A DNA stretch of 64,000 nucleotides from Dyadobacter tibetensis Y620-1 (lineage in GTDB: Bacteria > Bacteroidota > Bacteroidia > Cytophagales > Spirosomataceae). Numbering within the stretch: the first letter of the stretch is position 1; each line of letters opens with the position of its first letter. The position numbers and the translations under genes are program-made. The stretch lies in the NCBI RefSeq assembly GCF_000566685.1, contig NZ_AZQN01000004.1, forward strand, positions 434,001 to 498,000, in the 5' to 3' direction. Positions 9,334 through 17,805 of the stretch are shown here, piece after piece. A model generated the notes under the pieces. That model was not told the DNA's origin and searched no databases. It saw nothing but the letters and a program-made list of their open reading frames with translations.

Positions 9334-9915
9334 CTAGCGATATCTTCTACGCCAGAATTTATACCAATATTTATTGGCGGGATATTGACGGTGAGCCGCC
9401 CTGTTATTCACCAGAATAGCGACAATTAGCAAGATGAGCACCCCGGTAAGTACCGGACTTAGGACATACCAATAACCCATGGCCATAATTTTTTCTGACC
9501 CTATATTGGCTATCAATGCCGTAGCCCCTCCGGGCGGATGCATCGTTTTGGTAATCTGCATCACGACGATCGAACAAGAAACGGCCAAGGCGCTGGCCAC
9601 CCATAGTTGCCCCGGAAACAAATAGTGAATCGTGACCCCCACTATAGCACTAAGTACATGCCCTCCTATGAGATTGCGAGGCTGAGCCAAAGGACTATTC
9701 ACCAGGCCATATAATAATACAGCAGTGGCCCCAAACGAACCGATCAGGAAGACATTATCAACTTCTGACAAATAATCGGCATGAAAGAAGCCTATGAGTG
9801 CAATCCCTGTAAATGAGCCAAAAAAAGTCCAAAAATGATCTTTAAAATCTATTAATGTCTCTTTGTAAAATATATAACGAGCCGTTCGTACGTGTTTTTG
9901 AATGCGCTTCTTCAA
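9334..9915 (-). CDS. HPP-family integral membrane protein
   Basis: 193 aa with four to five hydrophobic helices. It has the HPP family motifs PLAQPRNLIGGH (about residues 75-86) and MHPPGGATALI (about 124-134), the His-Pro-Pro that names the family. Some cyanobacterial and chloroplast members transport nitrite; the role of the bacterial stand-alone forms is unsettled. No CBS domains follow the membrane part. A 317-bp gap separates it from the LacI regulator on the same strand, so a shared transcript is uncertain. Confidence 0.88.
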   Translation of the reverse strand: MKKRIQKHVRTARYIFYKETLIDFKDHFWTFFGSFTGIALIGFFHADYLSEVDNVFLIGSFGATAVLLYGLVNSPLAQPRNLIGGHVLSAIVGVTIHYLFPGQLWVASALAVSCSIVVMQITKTMHPPGGATALIANIGSEKIMAMGYWYVLSPVLTGVLILLIVAILVNNRAAHRQYPANKYWYKFWRRRYR

Positions 9916-10666
9916 AATATGGGCAATAATGATCTAACAATTTTTAGGAACGTGATTCAAGCTTCCTGAGTTCGCCATATGAACGATTATTATTCAAGAA
10001 ATTTTGGTGTTTACCCCCTATCTTACCCCTGATGTGCTTACACGATTTTCAGGGAGAATACAGTATTGATCCATGTTGCCGTACTCCGTGGAAATAATCG
10101 GATAGCAAGGCTGGCGAGAAGGCAGCCGTGTACAGATAAATAAAGTTTGAACATGCTACCATTAACCTCCATGCGCCTATGCTCTCCAACTAATAAAAGT
10201 AGTAGGCATTTCCTCAGGTTCTAAGACCATAGGCGGATTCCGAATTTCACTGAATATCTTTGATTGATTGAAGAAATAGGACTACCACATGTCACTGTTC
10301 CGTTTTGACTCCATAGAGATTCTCCAAAGTTTGCAGATTATAATGCCGTTTATTTATCAATAATCAAGGGAAGTTTGTCTTCCAGCTTATGATTCGGGTT
10401 AATGCTATTAACCATTCCGAACACGATGGAAAGTAAAAGATTCATTAAAAAAGTATAATGGCAATATATAGCTATTCGGAAATGAATAATCTAGGTTTCT
10501 ATTCCAAGTCAATGATCCTTCACAAAAATCGTAATTTTCATCAGTAATTCCGATATTCATTCTGTATTCGATAGTGATGGCGCATTGGCTTTTCAATATA
10601 AAATCCCTGGGCGTAAAAAACGCCGTTCGACGGGTCGGATTCTTCTAACATACAAAATTTATCATT
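9916..10666. other. Non-coding stretch, no gene supported
   Basis: About 750 bp between the HPP gene and the terminator of the AztD-like gene. Only short frames without family resemblance are present (for example 10408-10596, reverse). Base composition is mixed and locally GC-richer around 10060-10150, which may be remains of a decayed gene, but I could not recognise one. Confidence 0.5.
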
Positions 10667-10693
10667 AAAAAAACCGACAGCAAAAGCTGTCGG
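10667..10693 (-). terminator. Rho-independent terminator of the AztD-like gene
   Basis: Perfect 8-bp stem (10674-10681 with 10686-10693), AAAA loop on the plus strand, followed in the reverse direction by seven T residues. It lies 52 bp past the stop of the reverse-strand gene. Confidence 0.88.
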
Positions 10694-10744
10694 CATCACT
10701 TCTAGACTCAGTAAAGAGAAATTGGGATAGGCACTGTAGTCGAA

Positions 10745-11956
10745 CTAATGTCCAGCATCCGTTTCTCCACCAAGGAGCGCCAACCGATAAGGAGTAGCGG
10801 TAACTTTATGTTTTTTCACGACCTTCAAGTCTTTGCGATCGACCTGCCATAACTCCCCCGATTGAGGTTGAGTTATATAAATATAACGAGCCGTGGCTTC
10901 CAGCTGGGGTTTTTGAGTCTGCTCTTTATCAATAGTCGTAAGAGGGCTTCCGCTCATTGCCACGGTATTTGTGTTTAAATCTATAACTTTTATTGAACCA
11001 TCATATTGGAGCACAACCAAACTCGATCCTGAATAATCGACCTTTGCCTGCACGATCTCCTTCGACTCTAAGATTGTGTTAATTTTATTGCTTTCTATAT
11101 CAATGTCAAATAAGCCTAACGCCGCGCTGTACCCTAGAAAGCGTTTTACTTTTTTAGCATACATGATCGTTCCCAACCATTGTGTACCAAATTGCTGCGG
11201 ATAGGCAATTAGTTTTTGCTCCCCTTGCTGGTGCACCACCAGAATGCCACTACTCGAACCAAACACTGCATACTCGCCATTACCGGCATTCCCGTGAATC
11301 CCACCGGTAGCCAAGGTGGAGCTATAACGGACAGATCCATTCTTATCAATAATTTTAACCCGCTCTGGAAGAGTCCCCGTAACGCTGCCATCCTTTTCTG
11401 TAACGGCATAAGTCCCGTTGTCAAAAGGTGCCATAGCTCCATGATGTGCAGAATTTCCTGTTTCTAACTTACTCATTTTGGCCCCTACCACATGAAAATC
11501 GGCCTCATCGGCCACACTCATACTCCCGTCTCCGTCATTGAAGGTAATAACTTCGTTACCCTTGCTTTTAAAATGCGTTGGCTTGGCCGACTCTCCGGTT
11601 AATGCTGCAAACTTGGCTGTACCTTTGGTATCCATATGGTCTCCGTGATTCTCGAGCCCCGAATCAAAAAACTCAACATAATTATTCTGGGTATGTACCA
11701 AAGCGGCATATCGTCCAGCATCGGTTCCATACATTGCAGCCTTGGGGAATTTAGAAGTAAAAATGGCCGTCTCACCATTCGAGGGGTTAATTAAGGTAAG
11801 ATCATTACTCACTTCATCGCTAATCAATACACGTACATACTGATACTCTGCCGAAGGGATCTCGGGATCTACTTTGTCTTCGTTCTGACAAGCTCCAAGT
11901 CCAAGTCCTAGTGCAGCGGTGTAGACTAAAGACCATTTCGAAAAATTCATTTTCAT
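10745..11956 (-). CDS. AztD-like beta-propeller lipoprotein, putative zinc-binding
   Basis: 403 aa. A signal peptide ends in the lipobox LGACQ; the residues after Cys (QNEDK) resemble the acidic export signal of surface lipoproteins in Bacteroidota. The rest has repeated beta-strand blade patterns (VRVLISDEVSNDLTLINP, IKVIDLNTNTV, RYIYITQPQSGELWQVD), and His-rich loops HGDH (near 105), AHHGAM (near 170) and GGIHGNAGNGEYAVFG, arranged as in AztD-type zinc metallochaperones (seven-bladed propellers delivering zinc to the Azt ABC system). No azt transporter genes are next to it. The start is the ATG at 11956, with 11950 as alternative; the upstream ATG at 12019 lies inside an operator-like palindrome upstream of the predicted transcript start. 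Zinc binding is inferred, not shown. Confidence 0.6.
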   Translation of the reverse strand: MKMNFSKWSLVYTAALGLGLGACQNEDKVDPEIPSAEYQYVRVLISDEVSNDLTLINPSNGETAIFTSKFPKAAMYGTDAGRYAALVHTQNNYVEFFDSGLENHGDHMDTKGTAKFAALTGESAKPTHFKSKGNEVITFNDGDGSMSVADEADFHVVGAKMSKLETGNSAHHGAMAPFDNGTYAVTEKDGSVTGTLPERVKIIDKNGSVRYSSTLATGGIHGNAGNGEYAVFGSSSGILVVHQQGEQKLIAYPQQFGTQWLGTIMYAKKVKRFLGYSAALGLFDIDIESNKINTILESKEIVQAKVDYSGSSLVVLQYDGSIKVIDLNTNTVAMSGSPLTTIDKEQTQKPQLEATARYIYITQPQSGELWQVDRKDLKVVKKHKVTATPYRLALLGGETDAGH

Positions 11957-11971
11957 AAAATAATAGTTAAA

Positions 11972-11986
11972 TGCAACAATGATGCA
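11972..11986. promoter_or_regulatory. Operator-like 7-1-7 palindrome (downstream copy)
   Basis: TGCAACA-A-TGATGCA, an inverted repeat with one mismatch to the upper copy at 12012-12026. It overlaps the end of the -7 element and the expected transcription start. The 7-1-7 geometry is that of Fur-family (Fur/Zur/PerR) boxes. Confidence 0.6.
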
Positions 11987-12016
11987 AATATAATGTTTAA
12001 AACTTAAACAATGCAA
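11985..12016 (-). promoter_or_regulatory. Bacteroidota-type promoter of the AztD-like gene
   Basis: On the reverse strand TTG (12016-12014), 21 nt, then TATATTTG (11992-11985), matching the -33/-7 consensus. Transcription would begin near 11978, about 22 nt before the chosen start codon. Confidence 0.65.
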
Positions 12017-12026
12017 CATTGTTGCA
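12012..12026. promoter_or_regulatory. Operator-like 7-1-7 palindrome (upstream copy)
   Basis: TGCAACA-T-TGTTGCA, a perfect 7-1-7 inverted repeat. It covers the -33 TTG of the AztD-like gene promoter and lies 40 bp (about four helical turns) from the second copy. Best guess is a Zur-type site. Confidence 0.65.
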
Positions 12027-12891
12027 ACCCAAAAAATTAGCGAGCATTATCAGGTGCTACAGGAATCTTTAGATAGGGGGCTCGATGCCGAACGTTAGCT
12101 GCTCGAAATGAACAATCAAACCCAATCCACATCAGTACTCCATTTTCGAAGACTTAACTCTTATTAGGTAAAATGGAATAGACCATTATACAATTTCACT
12201 GTTCAATATTTTTCAGCTATCCCAGAGGTCGTCATCAACTCACGGCCATCTCAAGAGCTTTGGTGGTCAGACGGAGCAACTTCGTATAAAATATTATTCA
12301 GTTCCGGTCATTATCAGGGCTAGAAACATAAAAAAAGTACAGAGCCCTATGTACGGGTCTGTACTTTTAAAAGGTTTGCAAATGTAGACTGACGAAATTC
12401 TGAATTGACTTTACTTTTTAAGAATTGCTAGAAGCACATTTATAATTCACACTTCAAAATCTCCCAGGGCATAGGCGAAAAAAAATTACTAATCCCCTGG
12501 TAAGCCCCTGGGCACAAATCATGGGCTAGAGCCTAACTCGACCCAGAATAGTCCAATTCGTTATATTATTAAAATTTTTCAAAAAAATTCAGTGGTGTTT
12601 TGTCAACTGAAATTATTCAATTTAAAACTATTATAAATTAGCAGTTACCTAGATAGAACAATTGCTTATATTCTAATTAGTTCATTCAATTACGTTTAGC
12701 CTACAATGCTACGAATAAGTTAACAAATCCTTCATTTATTTACAATATAGTTAAATTCTCCAAGTGGAATTATGAATTTCGTAAAAGCTGGATTTTTTCG
12801 AAAATCACAAAAAATGGGCAAAATCTGATAGAATATTTTCCAATCTAAGCACTAAAACCGTAGTTTATTTCGAAATTTTTCAAAGAACAAA
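12027..12891. other. Long AT-rich intergenic region with an orphan hairpin
   Basis: About 865 bp with no supportable gene. It holds one strong hairpin: 12333-12347 pairs with 12354-12367 (14 bp with one bulged G), flanked by A-runs and T-runs on both sides, so it could terminate transcripts from either strand although neither neighbour reads into it. From 12500 the DNA becomes strongly AT-rich up to the SusC promoter. Confidence 0.5.
12333..12367. terminator. Orphan bidirectional terminator-like hairpin
   Basis: A 14-bp stem with one bulge and a six-base loop, TTTT after the stem on the plus strand and a run of T in the reverse direction. No annotated gene ends here, so it may close a small RNA or a decayed gene. 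Confidence 0.6.
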
Positions 12892-12921
12892 TTGTAATGG
12901 TCAAAACAATAATTAATTTTG
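12892..12921 (+). promoter_or_regulatory. Promoter of the first susC gene
   Basis: TTG at 12892-12894, 19 nt, then TAATTTTG at 12914-12921: a perfect fit to the Bacteroidota housekeeping promoter. Transcription would start near 12928, giving a leader of about 37 nt. Confidence 0.7.
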
Positions 12922-12964
12922 CAATATTATGTTATCATAACAAACCTAACATTTTAATTTACGT

Positions 12965-15900
12965 ATGAGGAAGACTCTATTAACATTACTGGGGGTCCTG
13001 TTGCTCTTTTCAGCGCAGGTATTTGCCCAGGAACGTGCAGTAACCGGAAAGGTTACGGCCACAGATGGCTCCATTCTACCAGGAGTGAACATTTCTTTGA
13101 AAGGTACTACTCGAGGTACCACCACCAATGCACAAGGAGAATACGCAATTACTGCAAATCAGGGATCTGCACTTATTTTCAGTTTTATCGGATTCGAAAG
13201 CAAAGAAGTTATTGTAGGATCACAATCAATTATCAATATTGAACTTAAAAGTGATGTCAGTCAGCTTCAGGAAGTTGTAGTAACCGCCCTAGGGCAAGAG
13301 CGTAAGCGAAATGAGCTCGTTTATGCAGCCCAGCAAGTTACCGCTGAGCAAATGACACAGGCGCGCGGAGGCAATGTCATGAATGCCCTTTCCGGAAAAG
13401 TAGCCGGTCTGGACATCAAAACTGCCAATACAATGGGAGGCTCTACAAGCACTATTATCCGGGGATACAAATCCATCACTGGTAATAATCAGGCCTTGTA
13501 TGTGATCGATGGTGTACCCGTTTCCAATGCCAACACAAACACAACAGATCAGCAAAGAGGACGTGCAGGAACGGATTATGGAAATGCGGCGTCGGATATT
13601 AACCCCGACAACATCGCCTCCGTTAACGTTCTGAAAGGAGCTGCGGCAACGGCCCTTTATGGTTCAAGAGCTGCCAATGGTGTCATTATGATCACTACCA
13701 AGCAAGGCAGAAAGAACAGTCTGGACGTAACCGTAAATACGGGTGTTACCTGGGGTACCATCAACAAAAACACCTTCGTTAAGTATCAGGACCAGTATGG
13801 AGCCGGCTACGATGGTGCCATTACCCCAACTGGAGCGCCTCAACCAAGCAGATTTTATACAGGCGACCTAGGTTCAGGAACGGGTAATATCGCATTATTC
13901 GATGCGGATGCATCCTTCGGAGCTAAATTTGACCCCAGTGTAATGGTGTATCAATGGGATGCTATCGACCCATTCTCCCCTAACTTCGGTAAGATGACTC
14001 CTTGGGTAGCGGCAAAAAATGGCCCTGCTAGTTTCTATGAAACAGGAATTAACTCTAATCAGAGCATCAGCATCACCGGCGGTGGAGAAAACTCAACTTT
14101 CAAACTGGGTTACACCAGAAACGATGAGAAAGGTGTTCTTCCCAACAGTAAGCTAGGTAAGAACCTATTAAACTTCTCAGCATCTTACGATTTGACTCAG
14201 AAATTGAAAGTGTCGGCTAGCGCCAACTACTCTCAGGTGAAGGGTCTAGGTCGTTATGGTACAGGTTATCAGGGGAAAAATCCGAACCAACAATTCAGAC
14301 AATGGTTCCAGACTAATGTTGATATCCTTGAACAAAAGGAGGCCTATTTCCGTAACGAGCAGAATGTTACCTGGAACTGGGGTAGCCCTACCAAGCCTTT
14401 TGCTGAAAATGGTCCAATCTATTCGGAAAACCCTTATTACTCACGGTATAAGAACTACTCCAACGACTCACGGGATAACTTCTTTGGTTATACTCAGTTG
14501 AACTATAAAATCGCCTCCTGGGTAGATTTCACCGGTCGTTTCGCCTATAATGGTACCAACGATATGCAGGAAGAGAGAATCGCCTCTAGCTCTGCTGATC
14601 CCATGGAATATTCTCGCTTCAACCGTTCGTTCAACGAAACTAACTTAGACCTTTATTTTAACTTCCGTAAGAGTTTCGCCAACGACTTTAACTTTAATGG
14701 TCTTTTAGGAAGCAGCATGCGTCGCTCAAAAGAGACCTCGATTCGTGCGGCCACCAACCAAGGTTTGGTAGTTCCTGATCTTTTCTCTCTTTCAAACTCT
14801 TTGAATCCAGTAGAGCCTCCAACAGAGATCTACCGCCGTATTGGAGTTGACGGTGTTTATGCCCAGGCATCTTTCGGATACAAGAGTCTTGCTAACTTAG
14901 AACTTACAGCCCGTCAGGACAAGTCTACAACGCTACCTACGTCCAATAATACTTACTTCTACCCATCTGTTGGTGCCAACTTTGTATTCTCAGAATTGAG
15001 TGGATTACAAAACAATTGGTTGACACTTGGGAAGTTTAGCGTAAACTATGCTGAGGTAGGTAATGATGCTCCCTGGGGAAGTGTTTATGACGTATATGAT
15101 AAGCCAACTGCAATTGGCTCTATTCCATATTTCTCATTGCCCAACACCAAAAATAATAGCAACTTAAAGTCGGAGCGTACTAAAAACCTGGAATTTAGTC
15201 TGGAGACAGCCTATTTGAACGATCGTCTTGGTTTAAACCTGACGTACTACAAATCAAGCACTTTGGATCAAATCTTGCCGGTATCGATTTCCACAGCAAC
15301 TGGTTACGCCTTCCGTTATGTAAATTCAGGAGAAGTTGAAAATAAGGGTGTAGAAATCTCCGCTTATGTTACTCCTGTGAAAACAGAAGACTTCTCATGG
15401 ACCATGAACGTGAATTTCTCGCGCAACCGCAACAAGGTAATCAGCCTTTATGGTACGGGTGAAAATCGTGTTAAGAATGTCGTTATTGCATCTCTTCAGG
15501 CAAGTGTTAGCCTCAATGCAGCCGAAGGCGAGCCCTTTGGTGTACTTAGAGGAACTAATTTCGTGTACCATGAAGGAACCGGCGAAAAAATCGTAAAGGC
15601 TAATGGTATCTATCAGGCTTCTGCTACTGCTAACGAAATCATCGGAAATCCAAATCCAGATTGGATAGGTGGTGTTTCTAATAATTTTAGATACAAGAAT
15701 GTGGCTCTAAGCTTCCTGTTAGACATCCGTAAGGGTGGAGATCTATTCTCTCTTGACCAGTGGTATGGAGAAGGAACCGGTATGTACCCTGAAACTGCAG
15801 GCTTGAACGAACTTGGAAATGACAAGCGTGATCTAGTAGCTAATGGTGGTGGTGTGCTATGGCCAGGGGTTCAGGCCGATGGTACAGTCAATACCGTAAG

Positions 15901-16234
15901 AGCTGAAAACTACGATGGAAATACCCATTCGGCTTTCGGTTATTCGTCCAATGCGCCAAGAGCCATGTATGTATACGATGGTAGTTACGTAAAACTTAGA
16001 GAGCTGGCCCTGTCTTACACCCTGCCTCAGGCATTGGTAAACAGACTTCAGGCTTTCAAATCTATCGATGTTTCGTTAATTGGTCGTAACCTGCTCATCC
16101 TACATAAGAACATGAAGTACTCCGATCCTGAAGATGGACTTGGTTCAGGGCTTTCCAACGGTGCTGGTGGCTACCAAAGTGGTGCTTACCCTGCTGTTAG
16201 AAACTATGGTTTCAATGTTAAATTCCGTTTCTAG
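12965..16234 (+). CDS. SusC/RagA-family TonB-dependent outer-membrane transporter
   Basis: 1089 aa. Signal peptide ending at VFAQ (about residue 22), a carboxypeptidase-regulatory-like beta domain (about 25-100, VTGKVTATDGSILPGVNISL), TonB-box-like QEVVVTALG near residue 102, plug domain (about 120-240, ANTMGGSTSTIIRGYKS, LYVIDGVPV, TALYGSRAANGVIMITTK) and a beta-barrel ending in an aromatic residue (NVKFRF). It imports a ligand captured by its SusD partner across the outer membrane. No STN domain is present, so direct control by an anti-sigma/ECF pair is unlikely. SusD begins 8 bp later. The first 17 nt of coding sequence are identical to the second susC gene, and the N-terminal domains are clearly paralogous. 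Confidence 0.95.
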   Translation: MRKTLLTLLGVLLLFSAQVFAQERAVTGKVTATDGSILPGVNISLKGTTRGTTTNAQGEYAITANQGSALIFSFIGFESKEVIVGSQSIINIELKSDVSQLQEVVVTALGQERKRNELVYAAQQVTAEQMTQARGGNVMNALSGKVAGLDIKTANTMGGSTSTIIRGYKSITGNNQALYVIDGVPVSNANTNTTDQQRGRAGTDYGNAASDINPDNIASVNVLKGAAATALYGSRAANGVIMITTKQGRKNSLDVTVNTGVTWGTINKNTFVKYQDQYGAGYDGAITPTGAPQPSRFYTGDLGSGTGNIALFDADASFGAKFDPSVMVYQWDAIDPFSPNFGKMTPWVAAKNGPASFYETGINSNQSISITGGGENSTFKLGYTRNDEKGVLPNSKLGKNLLNFSASYDLTQKLKVSASANYSQVKGLGRYGTGYQGKNPNQQFRQWFQTNVDILEQKEAYFRNEQNVTWNWGSPTKPFAENGPIYSENPYYSRYKNYSNDSRDNFFGYTQLNYKIASWVDFTGRFAYNGTNDMQEERIASSSADPMEYSRFNRSFNETNLDLYFNFRKSFANDFNFNGLLGSSMRRSKETSIRAATNQGLVVPDLFSLSNSLNPVEPPTEIYRRIGVDGVYAQASFGYKSLANLELTARQDKSTTLPTSNNTYFYPSVGANFVFSELSGLQNNWLTLGKFSVNYAEVGNDAPWGSVYDVYDKPTAIGSIPYFSLPNTKNNSNLKSERTKNLEFSLETAYLNDRLGLNLTYYKSSTLDQILPVSISTATGYAFRYVNSGEVENKGVEISAYVTPVKTEDFSWTMNVNFSRNRNKVISLYGTGENRVKNVVIASLQASVSLNAAEGEPFGVLRGTNFVYHEGTGEKIVKANGIYQASATANEIIGNPNPDWIGGVSNNFRYKNVALSFLLDIRKGGDLFSLDQWYGEGTGMYPETAGLNELGNDKRDLVANGGGVLWPGVQADGTVNTVRAENYDGNTHSAFGYSSNAPRAMYVYDGSYVKLRELALSYTLPQALVNRLQAFKSIDVSLIGRNLLILHKNMKYSDPEDGLGSGLSNGAGGYQSGAYPAVRNYGFNVKFRF

Positions 16235-16242
16235 AAAATATT

Positions 16243-17673
16243 ATGAAAAAAATACTCATACTTTTATTCCCCGTCATGCTGCTAACGGCATGCGTGGATA
16301 GTTTGGACGACTATAATGTGGATGAAAAGAAGGCGAGCACTGTACCAGCAGTTACCCTTTTCTCCAATGCACTTAAGAATTACACGGATGCATTAACCAC
16401 GCCCAACGTTAATAATAATAACTTCAGGCTTTACATGCAGCAGTGGACCACCACGACTTATCTGGACGAGCCTCGTTATAATATGACGGCCAGAACGATA
16501 CCTTTGAATATTTGGTCGAGCCTATACAAGGATGTGCTTTCAGATCTGAATGCATCCAAAACGATTATTAATGCCAATGTTATCCTGACACCTAAGGTGA
16601 AAGCCAACCAATTGGCTCAGGTGGAAATCATGGAAGTGATGGCTTGGTCGGTACTTGTGAATACCTTTGGAAACGTTCCTTATTCGGAAGCTTTAAATCC
16701 TGAGAATTCACTACCCAAGTACGATGATGCCAAAACGATCTATGACGACCTACTGAATCGATTAGCTGCTGCAATAGGCAAAATTGATACCTCAGCAGGA
16801 GGATTCGGAGAAGGTGACTTGTTCTATGGTGGCAACATGACCAAATGGTCCATGTTCGGAAACTCGCTTATGTTGAAGATGGCTATGGTCATCGCCGATA
16901 GCGATGCAGCCAAAGCTAAATCTTTGATCGCCGCTGCTGCTCCAAAGGCTTTTACTTCTAACAGTGACAATGCCGCTTTCCCTTACATAGCTAGTCCTCC
17001 AAACAACAATCCTGTTTCGACGAACCTGAATAAATTGTTCACATCTCGTCAGGATTTCATACCTACTTCGGTGATCATCGATAATATGAATTCACTGAAC
17101 GACCCTAGAAGATCAGCGTTTTTCACGATGATCAATGGAGAATACAAAGGAGGTAATTATGGTTTTACTAATACCTACTCTGCTTTCTCTCATATCAGCG
17201 ACAATATCATCGATCCTACTCAGGAAGGACTGGTATTAGACTATTCGGAAGTTTCTTTCCTACGCGCTGAGGCCATCGAAAGAGGTTTTATCACGGGTGA
17301 TGCAGCAGCTGAATACGCCAAAGGTGTTACGGCTTCCATCAACTATTGGGGAAAAAGTGACGAAATGGCTGCTAGCTATCTAGCTCAGCCGGGTGTAGCA
17401 TATGCCACTGCCGGTACGAACTACAAAGAAAAGATCGGCAAGCAATTATGGCTGGCTCTTTACAATCGTGGCTGGGACTCCTGGTTAAACTGGAGAAGAC
17501 TGGATTATCCGCAGATTAAAGCACCAGTTGTTACCGGCTTAGATCTTAAGTTACCCGTTCGTATGATCTATCCTCATACCGAACCTTCTCTAAATGGTGA
17601 TAACTTTACTGACGCTGCCACTGCCATTGGTGGAGACTTGGCTACTACCAAATTATGGTGGGACAAGCAGTAA
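16243..17673 (+). CDS. SusD/RagB-family outer-membrane lipoprotein
   Basis: 476 aa. Signal peptide with lipobox LLTAC (Cys16) followed by the acidic stretch VDSLDD, consistent with surface display. Alpha-helical TPR-like core (LNIWSSLYKDVLSDLNASK, VMAWSVLVNTFGNVPYSEAL, FLRAEAIERGF) and C-terminal LWLALYNRGWDSWLNWRR are typical of the SusD-like_2 group. It forms the lid of the adjacent SusC channel. A terminator follows, so this SusCD pair is one transcription unit. The ligand cannot be read from the sequence. Confidence 0.93.
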   Translation: MKKILILLFPVMLLTACVDSLDDYNVDEKKASTVPAVTLFSNALKNYTDALTTPNVNNNNFRLYMQQWTTTTYLDEPRYNMTARTIPLNIWSSLYKDVLSDLNASKTIINANVILTPKVKANQLAQVEIMEVMAWSVLVNTFGNVPYSEALNPENSLPKYDDAKTIYDDLLNRLAAAIGKIDTSAGGFGEGDLFYGGNMTKWSMFGNSLMLKMAMVIADSDAAKAKSLIAAAAPKAFTSNSDNAAFPYIASPPNNNPVSTNLNKLFTSRQDFIPTSVIIDNMNSLNDPRRSAFFTMINGEYKGGNYGFTNTYSAFSHISDNIIDPTQEGLVLDYSEVSFLRAEAIERGFITGDAAAEYAKGVTASINYWGKSDEMAASYLAQPGVAYATAGTNYKEKIGKQLWLALYNRGWDSWLNWRRLDYPQIKAPVVTGLDLKLPVRMIYPHTEPSLNGDNFTDAATAIGGDLATTKLWWDKQ

Positions 17674-17692
17674 GTAATTAAAATTTTTTATG

Positions 17693-17723
17693 AAAGGGTG
17701 TCCATTCCGGGCACCCTTTTTTT
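17693..17723 (+). terminator. Rho-independent terminator of first susCD pair
   Basis: Nine-pair stem (17695-17703 with 17709-17717, one G-U pair), five-base loop, followed by seven T residues, 20 bp after the stop. Confidence 0.88.
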
Positions 17724-17805
17724 GTAAACAAGCATTTCCAATTCCTTGCGAAAATTCAAATTATATCTTAACTTATGACGACAAATCACCAAACGAATAC
17801 TACAT

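Noticed and set aside
10408..10596. 62-codon reverse frame in the gap after the HPP gene
   Set aside because: No recognisable pattern, no promoter or terminator of its own; treated as chance.
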